Part shown: positions 51,690 to 60,436 of the stretch, in pieces
How the letters are laid out: every line of letters starts with the position of its first letter
Numbering within the stretch: the stretch's first letter is position 1
NCBI RefSeq assembly: GCF_000169175.1
Contig: NZ_AAWS01000034.1
Span: 37,160 to 101,159, forward strand
DNA: 64,000 nt
Reading direction: 5' to 3'
DNA from: Microscilla marina ATCC 23134
Lineage (GTDB): Bacteria; Bacteroidota; Bacteroidia; Cytophagales; Microscillaceae
Notes under the pieces: generated by a model
The model's database searches: none
Seen by the model: only the letters and a program-made list of their open reading frames with translations
What the model was told of the DNA's origin: nothing
Translations under genes and position numbers: made by a program

Positions 51690-52811
51690 ATGAAAAATCA
51701 GACAAAACATTCACTCTTGTGCTTACTACTTTTAATATATGTTTGGTTGCCTGCTCGTGCCCAAGATAGTACACCTAAGCACCAATCTAAAACCGAAGTA
51801 ATAAAGGCAGTGGTAGAAAAGTACTGCCAAGACCATCCCTTTTCGGGAGCGGTGTTGGTGGCACAAAACCGACAATTGGTGTGGAAAGGTGCCAAAGGTT
51901 ACGCCAACAAAGCAGCTGAGCAAAAGAACCTAATCAATACAAAGTTTTTGGTGGGGTCAGTGTCCAAACAGTTTACCGCAATGATTGTACTGCAGTTGGT
52001 GCAAGAAGGCAAACTTAAGCTAAACGACTTGGCAATTAAATACTTCCCTTTTTTACCTAAAGAAAAATCAACAATTACCATTCACCAACTGCTCTCGCAT
52101 ACCTCAGGTCTAGGGCATTACTCTCAGCTAAAGGTAAAGTATAAAAAGTTTATGTATAAGCCCACTACTCCAGTAGAGTATGCCAAGGTAATAGCTAAAA
52201 TGGGTATGGTGGCAAAACCAGGCAAGAAGATGTCTTACAGCAGCATGGGCTATATATTGTTGGCAGCTATAGCCGAACAAATTACCGGAAAAACTTTTAG
52301 TACTTTGCTCGAAGAGCGTATTGCGCGTCCTTTGGGGCTTAAAAATACCGGATTTACTTTAAACACCGACGAATTGCAAAACTTTGCCTTGAGCTATGAT
52401 CTTAAGAAGCAGAAAGCTGCTACAGACAACGACTTTAGATTTAAACTTAACAAGCCACGTCATCAATCCAACACTTACTCTACCGGAGGTGTTCACTCTA
52501 CCGTAGAAGATATGTTGGTTTGGTTGAAAGCCCTTGCCACAAACAAATTACTGAACAAGGAACTGACTAAAAAAATGTTTACGCCCAATTTGAGTAACTA
52601 TGCTTATGGATGGTTTATCAATGACGTACGACTCACTAAAGCATACAAACTTACCAACATCATTAGCCACGGAGGATCAGTCAATGGTTTTCGTGCCGCA
52701 GTAAGTATGTTCAACAACCAGCAAGACTTTGTGATTATCCTGGGCAACCAACCTTCGCGTATTTGGTTATTAACTGCCGAAATCAAGAAAGCCCTGGATC
52801 GAAAAGAGTAA
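51690..52811 (+). CDS. Serine hydrolase, class C beta-lactamase fold
   Basis: 373 residues, exported: signal peptide 1-24 (ends LPARA). The SxxK motif is Ser90-Val-Ser-Lys93 (VGSVSKQFTAM), the third motif is H327-G-G (IISHGGSVNGF). The second motif, normally Y-x-N/YSN, reads Y183-S-S (MSYSSMGYILL), so the usual asparagine is a serine. Such proteins include D-amino-acid peptidases, esterases and beta-lactamases; the changed residue and lack of other context argue against calling it a resistance enzyme. Single gene. Confidence 0.9.
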   Translation: MKNQTKHSLLCLLLLIYVWLPARAQDSTPKHQSKTEVIKAVVEKYCQDHPFSGAVLVAQNRQLVWKGAKGYANKAAEQKNLINTKFLVGSVSKQFTAMIVLQLVQEGKLKLNDLAIKYFPFLPKEKSTITIHQLLSHTSGLGHYSQLKVKYKKFMYKPTTPVEYAKVIAKMGMVAKPGKKMSYSSMGYILLAAIAEQITGKTFSTLLEERIARPLGLKNTGFTLNTDELQNFALSYDLKKQKAATDNDFRFKLNKPRHQSNTYSTGGVHSTVEDMLVWLKALATNKLLNKELTKKMFTPNLSNYAYGWFINDVRLTKAYKLTNIISHGGSVNGFRAAVSMFNNQQDFVIILGNQPSRIWLLTAEIKKALDRKE

Positions 52812-52812
52812 T

Positions 52813-53077
52813 TAAGAATTAGGGAATTACGAATGGATTAATTACGAATGGTTCAATTACGAACCGACCAGAGGGAGCTCTGCTTTAGCTAATTACGAAT
52901 TGGCGCGAAGCGAGGCTAAAAGCCCAATACAAACAGTCAAAAAAAGGCTAAAAGCCCATCATAGCTCAAGAAAAGGCTAAAGGCTAAAAGCTCATCGTAG
53001 CTCAAGAAAAAGCTAAAGGCTAAAAGCTCATCATAGCTCAAGAAAAGGCTAAAAGCCCATCGTAGCTTAAGAAAAAG
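52813..53077. repeat. Simple tandem repeats between convergent genes
   Basis: AATTACGAAT recurs four times at 52824-52901. A second motif, GGCTAAAAGCYCATCRTAGC followed by TCAAGAAAA, starts at 52946, 52982, 53018 and 53047 with spacings of 36, 36 and 29 bases. The array runs into the last codons of the peptidase gene. No gene. Confidence 0.85.
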
Positions 53078-55024
53078 CTAAAGCCTAGCCTTGAAGTACC
53101 TTACATTGCCTGCTTTGTCAGTAATAGTAAGGGTGAATAAACCCTTCAAGGCTTTTCTTTTGTTGCCTAGAGGCGCGGCCGACCATATCATAAAACCCTT
53201 ATGTTCGTAATTCATCAATAAAAACTTGCCGTTGAGGGTAGCCTTAAAGTTTTTAATACCCGAAAGGTTGTCCTTGATTCGAAACGAGATTTTATACAAC
53301 GATTTTCGCAACCAGCGCAAAGAGGGAGGGCTTATATCGCGGGCAATACGATAATTGCCCAAGCGATCATATTGAAAAACCATCTTATTGCCTACCCAAC
53401 GGCTACCTTTGATAAACTTATTGCCCTGATAAACATTCCAGCCTTTTTTGTTAGTAGGCACCACAGCAGGCTTCAGGCTTATTTCAATGTTTTTGAATAT
53501 AGGCGTATAAGAGCTATTAATAGTCACACTGTTTTTATAGAGCTTGGTTTCCAGGTACAAAGTATCAAATAGTGCCCCTTTAGGAAATTTAATTTCAAGC
53601 CTGCCTGCTTCTCTATAAATGACGGTACGATTAGCGGGCACCAACATCCTAAGGTTAAATTTTTTGCGTAAGCTGCCCAGTTCCACATAGTCGGGCAAGC
53701 CGTGGCGCAAATCCCACAAATACACCGAAGTGAGCCCTTGCATATACACTATAGGCACATCATAGGCGAGCCCTGCTACATTAAAGCGGGCAATGTCAGC
53801 CTTTTGTCTGATATAGTGCCCTTTAAGCACCAGTGTATTGCCTTGTATCTCATAGCTTAAATAAGTACGTCGGGGAACAGAGGTGGGGCGAAACTTGACC
53901 ATTGGTGGTAACTTTCCCTTGATTTTGAAGCTCAGTATACTTGTATTGCCCCAAAAGTCAGTGGCGTATATGGCCACCGAATGCAAGCGGTTGTCTTGAA
54001 TATTGACAGCACCCCGCAAGGCATCGGTTTGATAAAAAGTATAAGGATTGCCATCTGCCACATAACAACGTTGGTAGCCCCTATAACTGCGGCGGTGTTG
54101 GGCATAGTCGGCATGCACCCGCATGGCCTTATTGATGTGGTGGTCTATCTTGTTTATATCCATCAAAAAAACCTGCCTGCCATCTACCACCACTTTTATT
54201 TTGGTAGTGCCATAGGTATTGCTTGCCCTGTTCATGAGGTCGTGGGTCAGCAATTCAAAACCTATTTTACCGTTGGCGGTAATCACTTTGCCCAAGGTAT
54301 AGCGGTTGCGGGCTACTTTTCGTACTTTGAATTGGTACCTGCCAAAACGATTGTTTACCCTGCCGTTAATATTCAGGGTTTTGATAGCCAACGCACGAAT
54401 AACCGGAGGAATGTTGTCGTAGCCTATTTCTTTGAATTTAAATTGAAAAGGGTTCAGGGCTTCATCGGCAAGGGTACGTATTTCAAAGTGTAGGTGAGGA
54501 CCAGCCGAGGCACCAGTATTGCCCACATAAGCAATGATTTCGCCTTTGGCTACCGGAATGGCGTGTGCCTTGAGGTATTCTTCGTAAAAAAAATCTTGTT
54601 GTTGATTTTGGCGAGCCCTTACATAGCGGGCTATCTTGGGGGCAAATCGTAATAAATGCCCATACAAAGATTGTTGTTTGGTGTGTGGGTGGTATAAGTA
54701 TACTGCATTGCCGTAGCCATACGTAGAGGCTTTGAGGCGGTATACATAACCATTGGCAACCGCACGCACTGGAGTGCCTGGATTGGCGGCTATGTCGAGT
54801 CCGGCGTGAAAATGACTGCTGCGAATTTCCCCAAAATTGCCGGTCAACCAGCTTTTTTTGCCTGGATTAACCGGAAACATATACGTGTGTTGCGCCTGTG
54901 CCTGCCAGCTTATACAGCCCAGCAAGAGCACAAGGGCTTGTTTAAAAAATAATGTATGTACTGAATAACGTGTCGATTGATCAATGCAAAATCCTCCCAT
55001 ACTTTTCCTTCGGTGTTGTGGCAT
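53078..55024 (-). CDS. M23-family metallopeptidase, exported
   Basis: 648 residues from the first ATG; a second ATG at 55000 (MGGFCIDQ) is an equally good start. A signal sequence ends near residue 45 (WQAQAQ). The LytM/M23 zinc peptidase domain follows directly (about 50-190): H73-x3-D77 in HFHAGLDIA, LYGHLL and the HLHFEI pair. It cuts peptidoglycan cross-links or, if degenerate, regulates amidases; the zinc ligands are all present. The remaining 450 residues are beta-rich, of unknown type, and probably position the enzyme at the cell envelope. Confidence 0.92.
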   Translation of the reverse strand: MPQHRRKSMGGFCIDQSTRYSVHTLFFKQALVLLLGCISWQAQAQHTYMFPVNPGKKSWLTGNFGEIRSSHFHAGLDIAANPGTPVRAVANGYVYRLKASTYGYGNAVYLYHPHTKQQSLYGHLLRFAPKIARYVRARQNQQQDFFYEEYLKAHAIPVAKGEIIAYVGNTGASAGPHLHFEIRTLADEALNPFQFKFKEIGYDNIPPVIRALAIKTLNINGRVNNRFGRYQFKVRKVARNRYTLGKVITANGKIGFELLTHDLMNRASNTYGTTKIKVVVDGRQVFLMDINKIDHHINKAMRVHADYAQHRRSYRGYQRCYVADGNPYTFYQTDALRGAVNIQDNRLHSVAIYATDFWGNTSILSFKIKGKLPPMVKFRPTSVPRRTYLSYEIQGNTLVLKGHYIRQKADIARFNVAGLAYDVPIVYMQGLTSVYLWDLRHGLPDYVELGSLRKKFNLRMLVPANRTVIYREAGRLEIKFPKGALFDTLYLETKLYKNSVTINSSYTPIFKNIEISLKPAVVPTNKKGWNVYQGNKFIKGSRWVGNKMVFQYDRLGNYRIARDISPPSLRWLRKSLYKISFRIKDNLSGIKNFKATLNGKFLLMNYEHKGFMIWSAAPLGNKRKALKGLFTLTITDKAGNVRYFKARL

Positions 55025-55100
55025 ACGCTTGTGCGAAGGTGGCGTACTTTACAACAAGTGTATACCACCTTTGCCGGGCAACGTTCTAAAAAACAAGCAG

Positions 55101-55286
55101 TTATTTATTTTTTTTCTTCTTTTCCTGGCGGGCAATCCACTCTTTTTGCATTTCTTCCAACAAAAACATTTTTTCGTCAGTACTCAAATCTTTATCAGCA
55201 TAAACCAAGCTGTTAAACTTGTTTTTAAACTCCGATTTTTCGGTTTTTACCAGCGTCTTAACGATAGTCAAATAAAAGTCGAACAT
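55101..55286 (-). CDS. Small conserved-looking protein of unknown function
   Basis: 61 residues. No recognised domain. It is a single long helix-rich peptide, with an acidic middle (YADKDLSTDEKMFLLEEMQ) and a strongly basic tail (RQEKKKKNK). No signal or membrane helix. It lies 76 bases upstream of the M23 gene on the same strand, so they may share a promoter. The composition is protein-like, but the call rests on that alone. Confidence 0.5.
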   Translation of the reverse strand: MFDFYLTIVKTLVKTEKSEFKNKFNSLVYADKDLSTDEKMFLLEEMQKEWIARQEKKKKNK

Positions 55287-55777
55287 GTGCGTATAATATG
55301 TGTTTAAACTTGTGCAATACCAAAGTTATAAAAATTAGCTACAGGGTAAACCAACCAGGCACAAATTTATTAAATAGTGGTATGGCTATACTGTTAAATT
55401 ACTTTATAGTTCAATTGTTTTGTTATCAGTAGTAGCAAGCAGTGAACGATGAGCTAAATATAGCGTTAACTGGTTTATTATAAGTTTGTTATATTTTATT
55501 GTGGTTTGTATTTAATTCTACTTTAGTACTTATTTATAAAACCAAGAGGGCTAACATTGGGAGGGTTGATTTATTGAAAGTAAATTTGAAAATAGTCTAC
55601 CAGACAAGTTATTTTTTCATCAGATACCGAAGCCAATGAGCAAACACACCAAACACTTATCTCAGAGCTCGTTTAAATTTCCGCATTTAGCTTGATTTTC
55701 AATGAGTTTTGTTCTCAGATATGTTAAACCGAGCTTTGCCTTTTGAAGAATGCCCCCAAGTCTTTTTGACTGTACAT
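55287..55777. repeat. Intergenic region with a short palindromic repeat (55663-55734)
   Basis: 491 bases between two minus-strand genes. AGAGCTCGTTTAAATTT near 55663 and GTTAAACCGAGCTTTG near 55722 are imperfect inverted copies. The core ATGAGTTTTGTTCTCAGA between them matches the core of the 46 kb and 51.5 kb elements, while its arms look like those at 925/1152. The rest is featureless and AT-rich. Confidence 0.5.
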
Positions 55778-56872
55778 TTACCGGTTCACCTTCACTGTTT
55801 CTAAATTAGACTCTTCGGCAGCTTTGCGGGCTTTCCTTTTTTTTGTTATCCATTGGTACACTTCTGGCGAAATAAGCACCAACATTAATCCTAAGTAACC
55901 GAGCCAGTGAATATATATGGGAAACAAGCCCGATTCGTTGAAAACAATGGCAGCCAACAATACTACAATTTTCCAGGAACCTCGTTTTTCGGCAAAATAT
56001 TTATCAAGGTAAGGGTAGGCAAGTACTGCTGCCAGTATAATGAGGGTACCCAAATAAAAGCCAGCCGTCATTTTTTCGGCATCACCAAAAATAATAAACG
56101 CCAGTACGATGCCATATACAGGCTCTAGGTTTACGGTAAGGTTAATGGCAAAAGGACTAAATTTGTTCATGAGTTTTACTGCCACAGTATAAGCATATAC
56201 GGTACAAATAATGGCTAGAATACCTATATAAAGCCAGTCTATGGCATTGTCGGGGATAAGGTGCAAGGTGTGTGATTTGACAAAATACCGGGCATAAAAT
56301 GGAAAGAACAAAGCCGAACCAAGGCAAGCGCCTGCCATCTCATAAAAAGTAATGATAGAGTGGTCGTGTTTTTTGATAAGTTTACTATTGATTACCGTAA
56401 ACAATGCGGCTAACATGGCCGAAATAAGGGCAAGCAAAATGCCCCAAAAGTGGTTAAACTCAAAGCGAAAAACCACATACAAGCCCAAAATAATTACCAA
56501 GCCTATGTTTATTTCAAACCCCTTGACTTTACGCCCGGTAATGAGCGGGTCTAGTATACTTGTCCAGAGCGTAGCAGTGGCCATACCTGCCAGGCATACC
56601 GATACGGTAGAAATATTTACCGAAGCAAAAAATAGAATCCAATGTGCCGAAATGAGCATACCAGTACCCAAAATCTTAAGTCCAGAAGCGATACTCATTC
56701 TAAACGATCTGCGACGACGGGTAATAATGAGCCCTAAGGCAATAGAAGCAATGAGGGTACGGTAAAAAACCAACTCAACTGCGGGAATGGTAATGAGTTT
56801 GCCCAAAATGGCGGTAAATCCCCAGATCAATACAATGAAATGGAGAACAGCGTGATCTCGTAAATTTGGCAT
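55778..56872 (-). CDS. EamA-family (DMT) transporter
   Basis: 364 residues with ten membrane helices arranged as two EamA halves (about 5-145 and 150-295), starting LHFIVLIWGFTAILGKLI. The second half has the typical FAINLTVNLEPVYGIVLAFIIFGD motif. About 60 further residues carry one or two extra helices and a basic, Glu/Lys-rich tail. The family exports amino acids, purines or other metabolites; the substrate cannot be told from sequence. It points the same way as the flavin monooxygenase gene 290 bases upstream, and co-transcription is possible. Confidence 0.92.
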   Translation of the reverse strand: MPNLRDHAVLHFIVLIWGFTAILGKLITIPAVELVFYRTLIASIALGLIITRRRRSFRMSIASGLKILGTGMLISAHWILFFASVNISTVSVCLAGMATATLWTSILDPLITGRKVKGFEINIGLVIILGLYVVFRFEFNHFWGILLALISAMLAALFTVINSKLIKKHDHSIITFYEMAGACLGSALFFPFYARYFVKSHTLHLIPDNAIDWLYIGILAIICTVYAYTVAVKLMNKFSPFAINLTVNLEPVYGIVLAFIIFGDAEKMTAGFYLGTLIILAAVLAYPYLDKYFAEKRGSWKIVVLLAAIVFNESGLFPIYIHWLGYLGLMLVLISPEVYQWITKKRKARKAAEESNLETVKVNR

Positions 56873-57159
56873 GTACTTATATAATCATGGCAATGGTGAT
56901 AAAAGGGCAGGAGATTTTGATTAATTCAATGAGTGTTTTCCTGATAATACCTGCCTTGTTTAATTGTATTTTTGTAAAAGTTATAGCAAAACTAGCCGAT
57001 TATTTAGGATTAGGCAAACAAGGTAGCTTTTAAATACGTCAGGGGCTTGCCCTAGGTTGGCAATGCCTCTACATATTCTACCAATGTGCTTTGGTGGCAG
57101 ACCAACAAAAGCCAATATTGCCCCTTTTTTCAAGAACCGCACGAAAGCATCACACACAA

Positions 57160-58725
57160 CTACACAGGATAAACCTCTTTCAACAAACGCTGAATTACCT
57201 GTGGCAACTTTGCTGTTTGGGTAGCATCATAAATATAGCGGTCGGGGCGCACTACTACCACCTCTACTTTGTGCTTGGTAAACCACTGTTGGTAACGGCC
57301 ATAGCGGTCGGTTGGGTTGCCTTCCTCATTATTCACCGCATCGGCTGTAGCAATTATACAAAAAGAGACACCCAATTGGGTCAAACGTTGCAAAGTGTCG
57401 GCAGGCAATGCTTGTGAAACCTCTTGTCCATAGCTCACAATGCACCAGCCTTTGCCCAGACAAGCATCTTGTAAGTGGGTCTGGTTGGCAAGGGTTACTT
57501 CCATTTGTGGAAACAGGTGCCCGCGTAAGCGTCTGTTTTTGCCAAAAATGCCTTGTTTAAGTTTTTGGGGAGGAACCTTTACTTTACGCCAATGTCTGGG
57601 GGCAAACAAGGCAAGCCCCTTGAGTACCCACCCCCAACGCCGGGTAATGAACAAACGCCCCACCCAACGAGTGACCCACATTATAAAGCGCACATGAGGA
57701 ACGCGCTCAACGGCATAACTCTGCAGGAGTTGGAGGGGAGCCTGGTCTTTGATCACAGCTTTAATTTTCCAGCTTATATTCATCACATCACGAAACCCAG
57801 CACACATGCCTTGTCCTATATAGGGAGGCATTTGATGGGCTGCATCGCCTGCCAAAAACACCCGATCTTGTTGCCACTGTCGGGCTATTTTGGTAGCAAA
57901 TCTATATTCTACCGCGTGGATTATTTTTACCTTGTCAGGATTAATTACGGTAGCCAACATGTCTTGTATGATACCAGGCGATGCCCACTCGATAGAGGCG
58001 CTGGAGCTCCCCTTGGGAATAGAAAATTCCCAACGGTAATGGCTGCCAAAACTATTGAGAAACACGTGCGATTTGTTGGGAGGAGCCACAGTTTTTTGAA
58101 TCCAGTCCGAAAATTTAAACGTCTCTCCTTCGTCTTCTATTCGCACGTCAACTTTAAGGTTGCGGCGGCTAAACCTAAGGTCTTTCAGTCGAAGCTGTAA
58201 CAGGTCACGTAGAGAACTATTGGCTCCATCACAGGCAAGGATAAATTTACCCAAATAGGTACAGGTTTTTTCGGCAGTTTTTACTTGCAGGGCAGGGGTA
58301 TTGTCAGGTTGTATGGCTACTGCCGTTGCCCCAAAAAATACCGATACATTTTTGTAGCGTTCAACTCCTTCCATGAGCACCTGTTCCAGGTGGGGTTGGT
58401 AAAACAAGTAGCTTGCCGCAAACCCTGCGGTAGCGGTTTTAGAGGTTTCGAGCAATACCTTGCCACGGGGGGTAACAAGGCGCATGCCGGGTACAGGTTT
58501 GCTCAAAGCCAATACTGGCTCATGCAACCCCACATATTGCAAAATACGCATAACCTCATCGTCTATGTGAATGGCACGCGGAATATTGTATAGCTCCTGA
58601 TTGCGTTCAAACACAGCTACCTTTAAACCATACATGCCCAGTAAGTTAGCCGCCAGCATGCCTACCGGACCCAAACCTACAATCAATACATCATATCCTG
58701 AAAACTCATCCTCTTTCTGCATCAT
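57160..58725 (-). CDS. FAD-dependent aromatic hydroxylase, MhpA/PheA-like
   Basis: 521 residues. The FAD site is visible as VLIVGLGPVGMLAANLL at the N-terminus, with YNIPRAIHIDDEVMRILQ. The second FAD motif is VFLAGDAAHQMPPYIGQG (about 290-307). It is closest in style to 3-(3-hydroxyphenyl)propionate hydroxylase (MhpA) and other class A flavin monooxygenases that hydroxylate phenols using NAD(P)H. No ring-cleavage or other catabolic genes are adjacent, so the substrate is unknown; antibiotic- or pigment-modifying enzymes share the fold. Two ATGs overlap at the start (58725 and 58722). It is divergent from the SIMPL gene over only 95 bases. Confidence 0.88.
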   Translation of the reverse strand: MMQKEDEFSGYDVLIVGLGPVGMLAANLLGMYGLKVAVFERNQELYNIPRAIHIDDEVMRILQYVGLHEPVLALSKPVPGMRLVTPRGKVLLETSKTATAGFAASYLFYQPHLEQVLMEGVERYKNVSVFFGATAVAIQPDNTPALQVKTAEKTCTYLGKFILACDGANSSLRDLLQLRLKDLRFSRRNLKVDVRIEDEGETFKFSDWIQKTVAPPNKSHVFLNSFGSHYRWEFSIPKGSSSASIEWASPGIIQDMLATVINPDKVKIIHAVEYRFATKIARQWQQDRVFLAGDAAHQMPPYIGQGMCAGFRDVMNISWKIKAVIKDQAPLQLLQSYAVERVPHVRFIMWVTRWVGRLFITRRWGWVLKGLALFAPRHWRKVKVPPQKLKQGIFGKNRRLRGHLFPQMEVTLANQTHLQDACLGKGWCIVSYGQEVSQALPADTLQRLTQLGVSFCIIATADAVNNEEGNPTDRYGRYQQWFTKHKVEVVVVRPDRYIYDATQTAKLPQVIQRLLKEVYPV

Positions 58726-58820
58726 GTGCCCAAAATAGAAATTTATTTTGAATGTGACATTAAACTTTATCTTTCAGAAGGTATCTTACTACCACAAGTA
58801 CTACCAAAAATTTATAAGAT

Positions 58821-59729
58821 ATGAACAAACTAGTGAAAAACACCTTATTGGCTTGGTGTTGCCTGATTGCCCCTCACTATTGGTTAACTGCCCAACATGC
58901 CGGTAATTCTTATTACAAAAAAAGGACTTATAGCAGCTCCCAACAAGCAGTAGATATAAGCAACTCGAAAGGAACCAAACTGGTGGTGACCGCCAATATA
59001 TTGAAGTATGTAGAGGCAGACGAATTTGTCGCGGTATTTGGCTTATCAGAAGAGGCGCCCAGTGTAAAAGCCTGTAATGAAAAAATTACCCAAAGGCTAC
59101 AGGGCTTTGTACAAAAACTGAAAGGGTTAGGCATTCGACAGGATGACTACTATATAGACATGGTAACCCAAAACCAGGTATATGGCTATAGTTTTGACAG
59201 TGACAAAAAGGTAGCCACCGAAAAAACAGAGGGTTTTGAGTTAAAAAAGAACATTGCCATTCGCTACAAAGACGATAAGTTGCTCAATAAAATGTTACAG
59301 TTGGCCGCCCAATATGGTATATACGACCTGATAAAAGTAGACTACCTCAAGTACAACCAGGCGCCCATATACAAAGAATTATGGAAAGAAGCATTGAAGG
59401 TAATTGAACAAAAAAAAGGGGTTTACCTTGAGGTAACTGGGGTAAAACTATGGGATAAAAGCAAAATTTTGTCTGAACGTTTTGGGGCTTATTTGCCAGG
59501 GCAGATGTACCAGAGCTATACTGCTTTTCAATCTGCCAGCGTAAGTTCGCCAAGTTACAGTCGGCGCAATTTTACTCGAATCGACAAGCGAAAACTCAAA
59601 ACGGTATACTATGACCCACCTAACTTTAGCAAGTATGACAAGGTGTTGAACAATAACCCTGTGAAACCCATGCTTCAGTTTCATTTGCAAGTGACCATAG
59701 AGTACGATGTAGTAAGAAAGATAAAGTAA
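58821..59729 (+). CDS. SIMPL-domain (DUF541) protein
   Basis: 302 residues with a signal peptide (about 1-25, ending WLTAQ). The mature part is a SIMPL/DUF541 domain: KLVVTANILKYVEADEFVAVFGLSEEA, then the helical NEKITQRLQGFVQKLKGLGIRQDD and the tail strands. The family forms oligomeric periplasmic or outer-membrane-associated proteins of unclear function, with roles suggested in stress. The C-terminal half is longer than usual and rich in Tyr/Ser. It precedes a Nudix gene by 74 bases on the same strand; whether they are linked in function is unknown. Confidence 0.75.
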   Translation: MNKLVKNTLLAWCCLIAPHYWLTAQHAGNSYYKKRTYSSSQQAVDISNSKGTKLVVTANILKYVEADEFVAVFGLSEEAPSVKACNEKITQRLQGFVQKLKGLGIRQDDYYIDMVTQNQVYGYSFDSDKKVATEKTEGFELKKNIAIRYKDDKLLNKMLQLAAQYGIYDLIKVDYLKYNQAPIYKELWKEALKVIEQKKGVYLEVTGVKLWDKSKILSERFGAYLPGQMYQSYTAFQSASVSSPSYSRRNFTRIDKRKLKTVYYDPPNFSKYDKVLNNNPVKPMLQFHLQVTIEYDVVRKIK

Positions 59730-59803
59730 GAAGTTTTTGCAGGGTTGGGGTAGGTTCTTACAAATAACCCTTATTTTTGACTCTCTCAATAAATAGGAAA
59801 AGT

Positions 59804-60340
59804 ATGGACATTCAACCCTGGAAAAAACTCAAAGAAGACAAAGTATACCATGGCTACCGAAGCATTATCAAGCGAAAGTTTGAGTTGCCCAATGGCAAAG
59901 TCATGGAATATGACATTGTTGCTGGAGGTAACTTTGCCTCTATTGCGGCACTTACCGAAGACAATGAAGTATTGTTGGTCAAACAGTTTCGTCCTGGTCC
60001 CGAACAAGTGTTGATGAGTACCCCGTCTGGGTATATAGACTTTAATGAAGATCCAAAAGATGCTGCCAAACGTGAGTTGCTCGAAGAAACAGGTTACCAG
60101 GCAGAAGACATATTTTTCAAGAAAAAAGTGACCTTACCTTATGGCATTGGCTGTCAATATTGTTTTGTGGCCACCGGATGCATAGAAATACAAGGGCAGC
60201 GCCTCGACGATACCGAGTTTATAGAAGTAATTACCATGAATTTGCCAGCGTTTAAAGAAAAGTTGCGCAACCCACACGACTTTGATTTTTATAACTTAAC
60301 TGCTGCTTATCTGTTACTTGATCATATCCAGCCTTTTTAG
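59804..60340 (+). CDS. Nudix hydrolase, ADP-ribose-pyrophosphatase-like
   Basis: 178 residues from the ATG at 59804. The Nudix box is complete: G-x5-E-x7-RE-x2-EE-x-G in GYIDFNEDPKDAAKRELLEE followed by TGY. The surrounding sequence (VLLVKQFRPGPEQVLMSTPSG) resembles ADP-ribose pyrophosphatases such as NudF, which hydrolyse ADP-ribose and related nucleoside-diphosphate compounds. It lies between the SIMPL gene and the histidine kinase, 96 bases before the latter, and may be part of one transcript. Confidence 0.92.
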   Translation: MDIQPWKKLKEDKVYHGYRSIIKRKFELPNGKVMEYDIVAGGNFASIAALTEDNEVLLVKQFRPGPEQVLMSTPSGYIDFNEDPKDAAKRELLEETGYQAEDIFFKKKVTLPYGIGCQYCFVATGCIEIQGQRLDDTEFIEVITMNLPAFKEKLRNPHDFDFYNLTAAYLLLDHIQPF

Positions 60341-60436
60341 TTGGTAGCCTCTACAGAGTTAAAAAATGTTAAATACCCAAAAAAACAGTTGCTTTCACCG
60401 TATTTTGTATCAAATATACAAAGAACAGGTGCCTAT

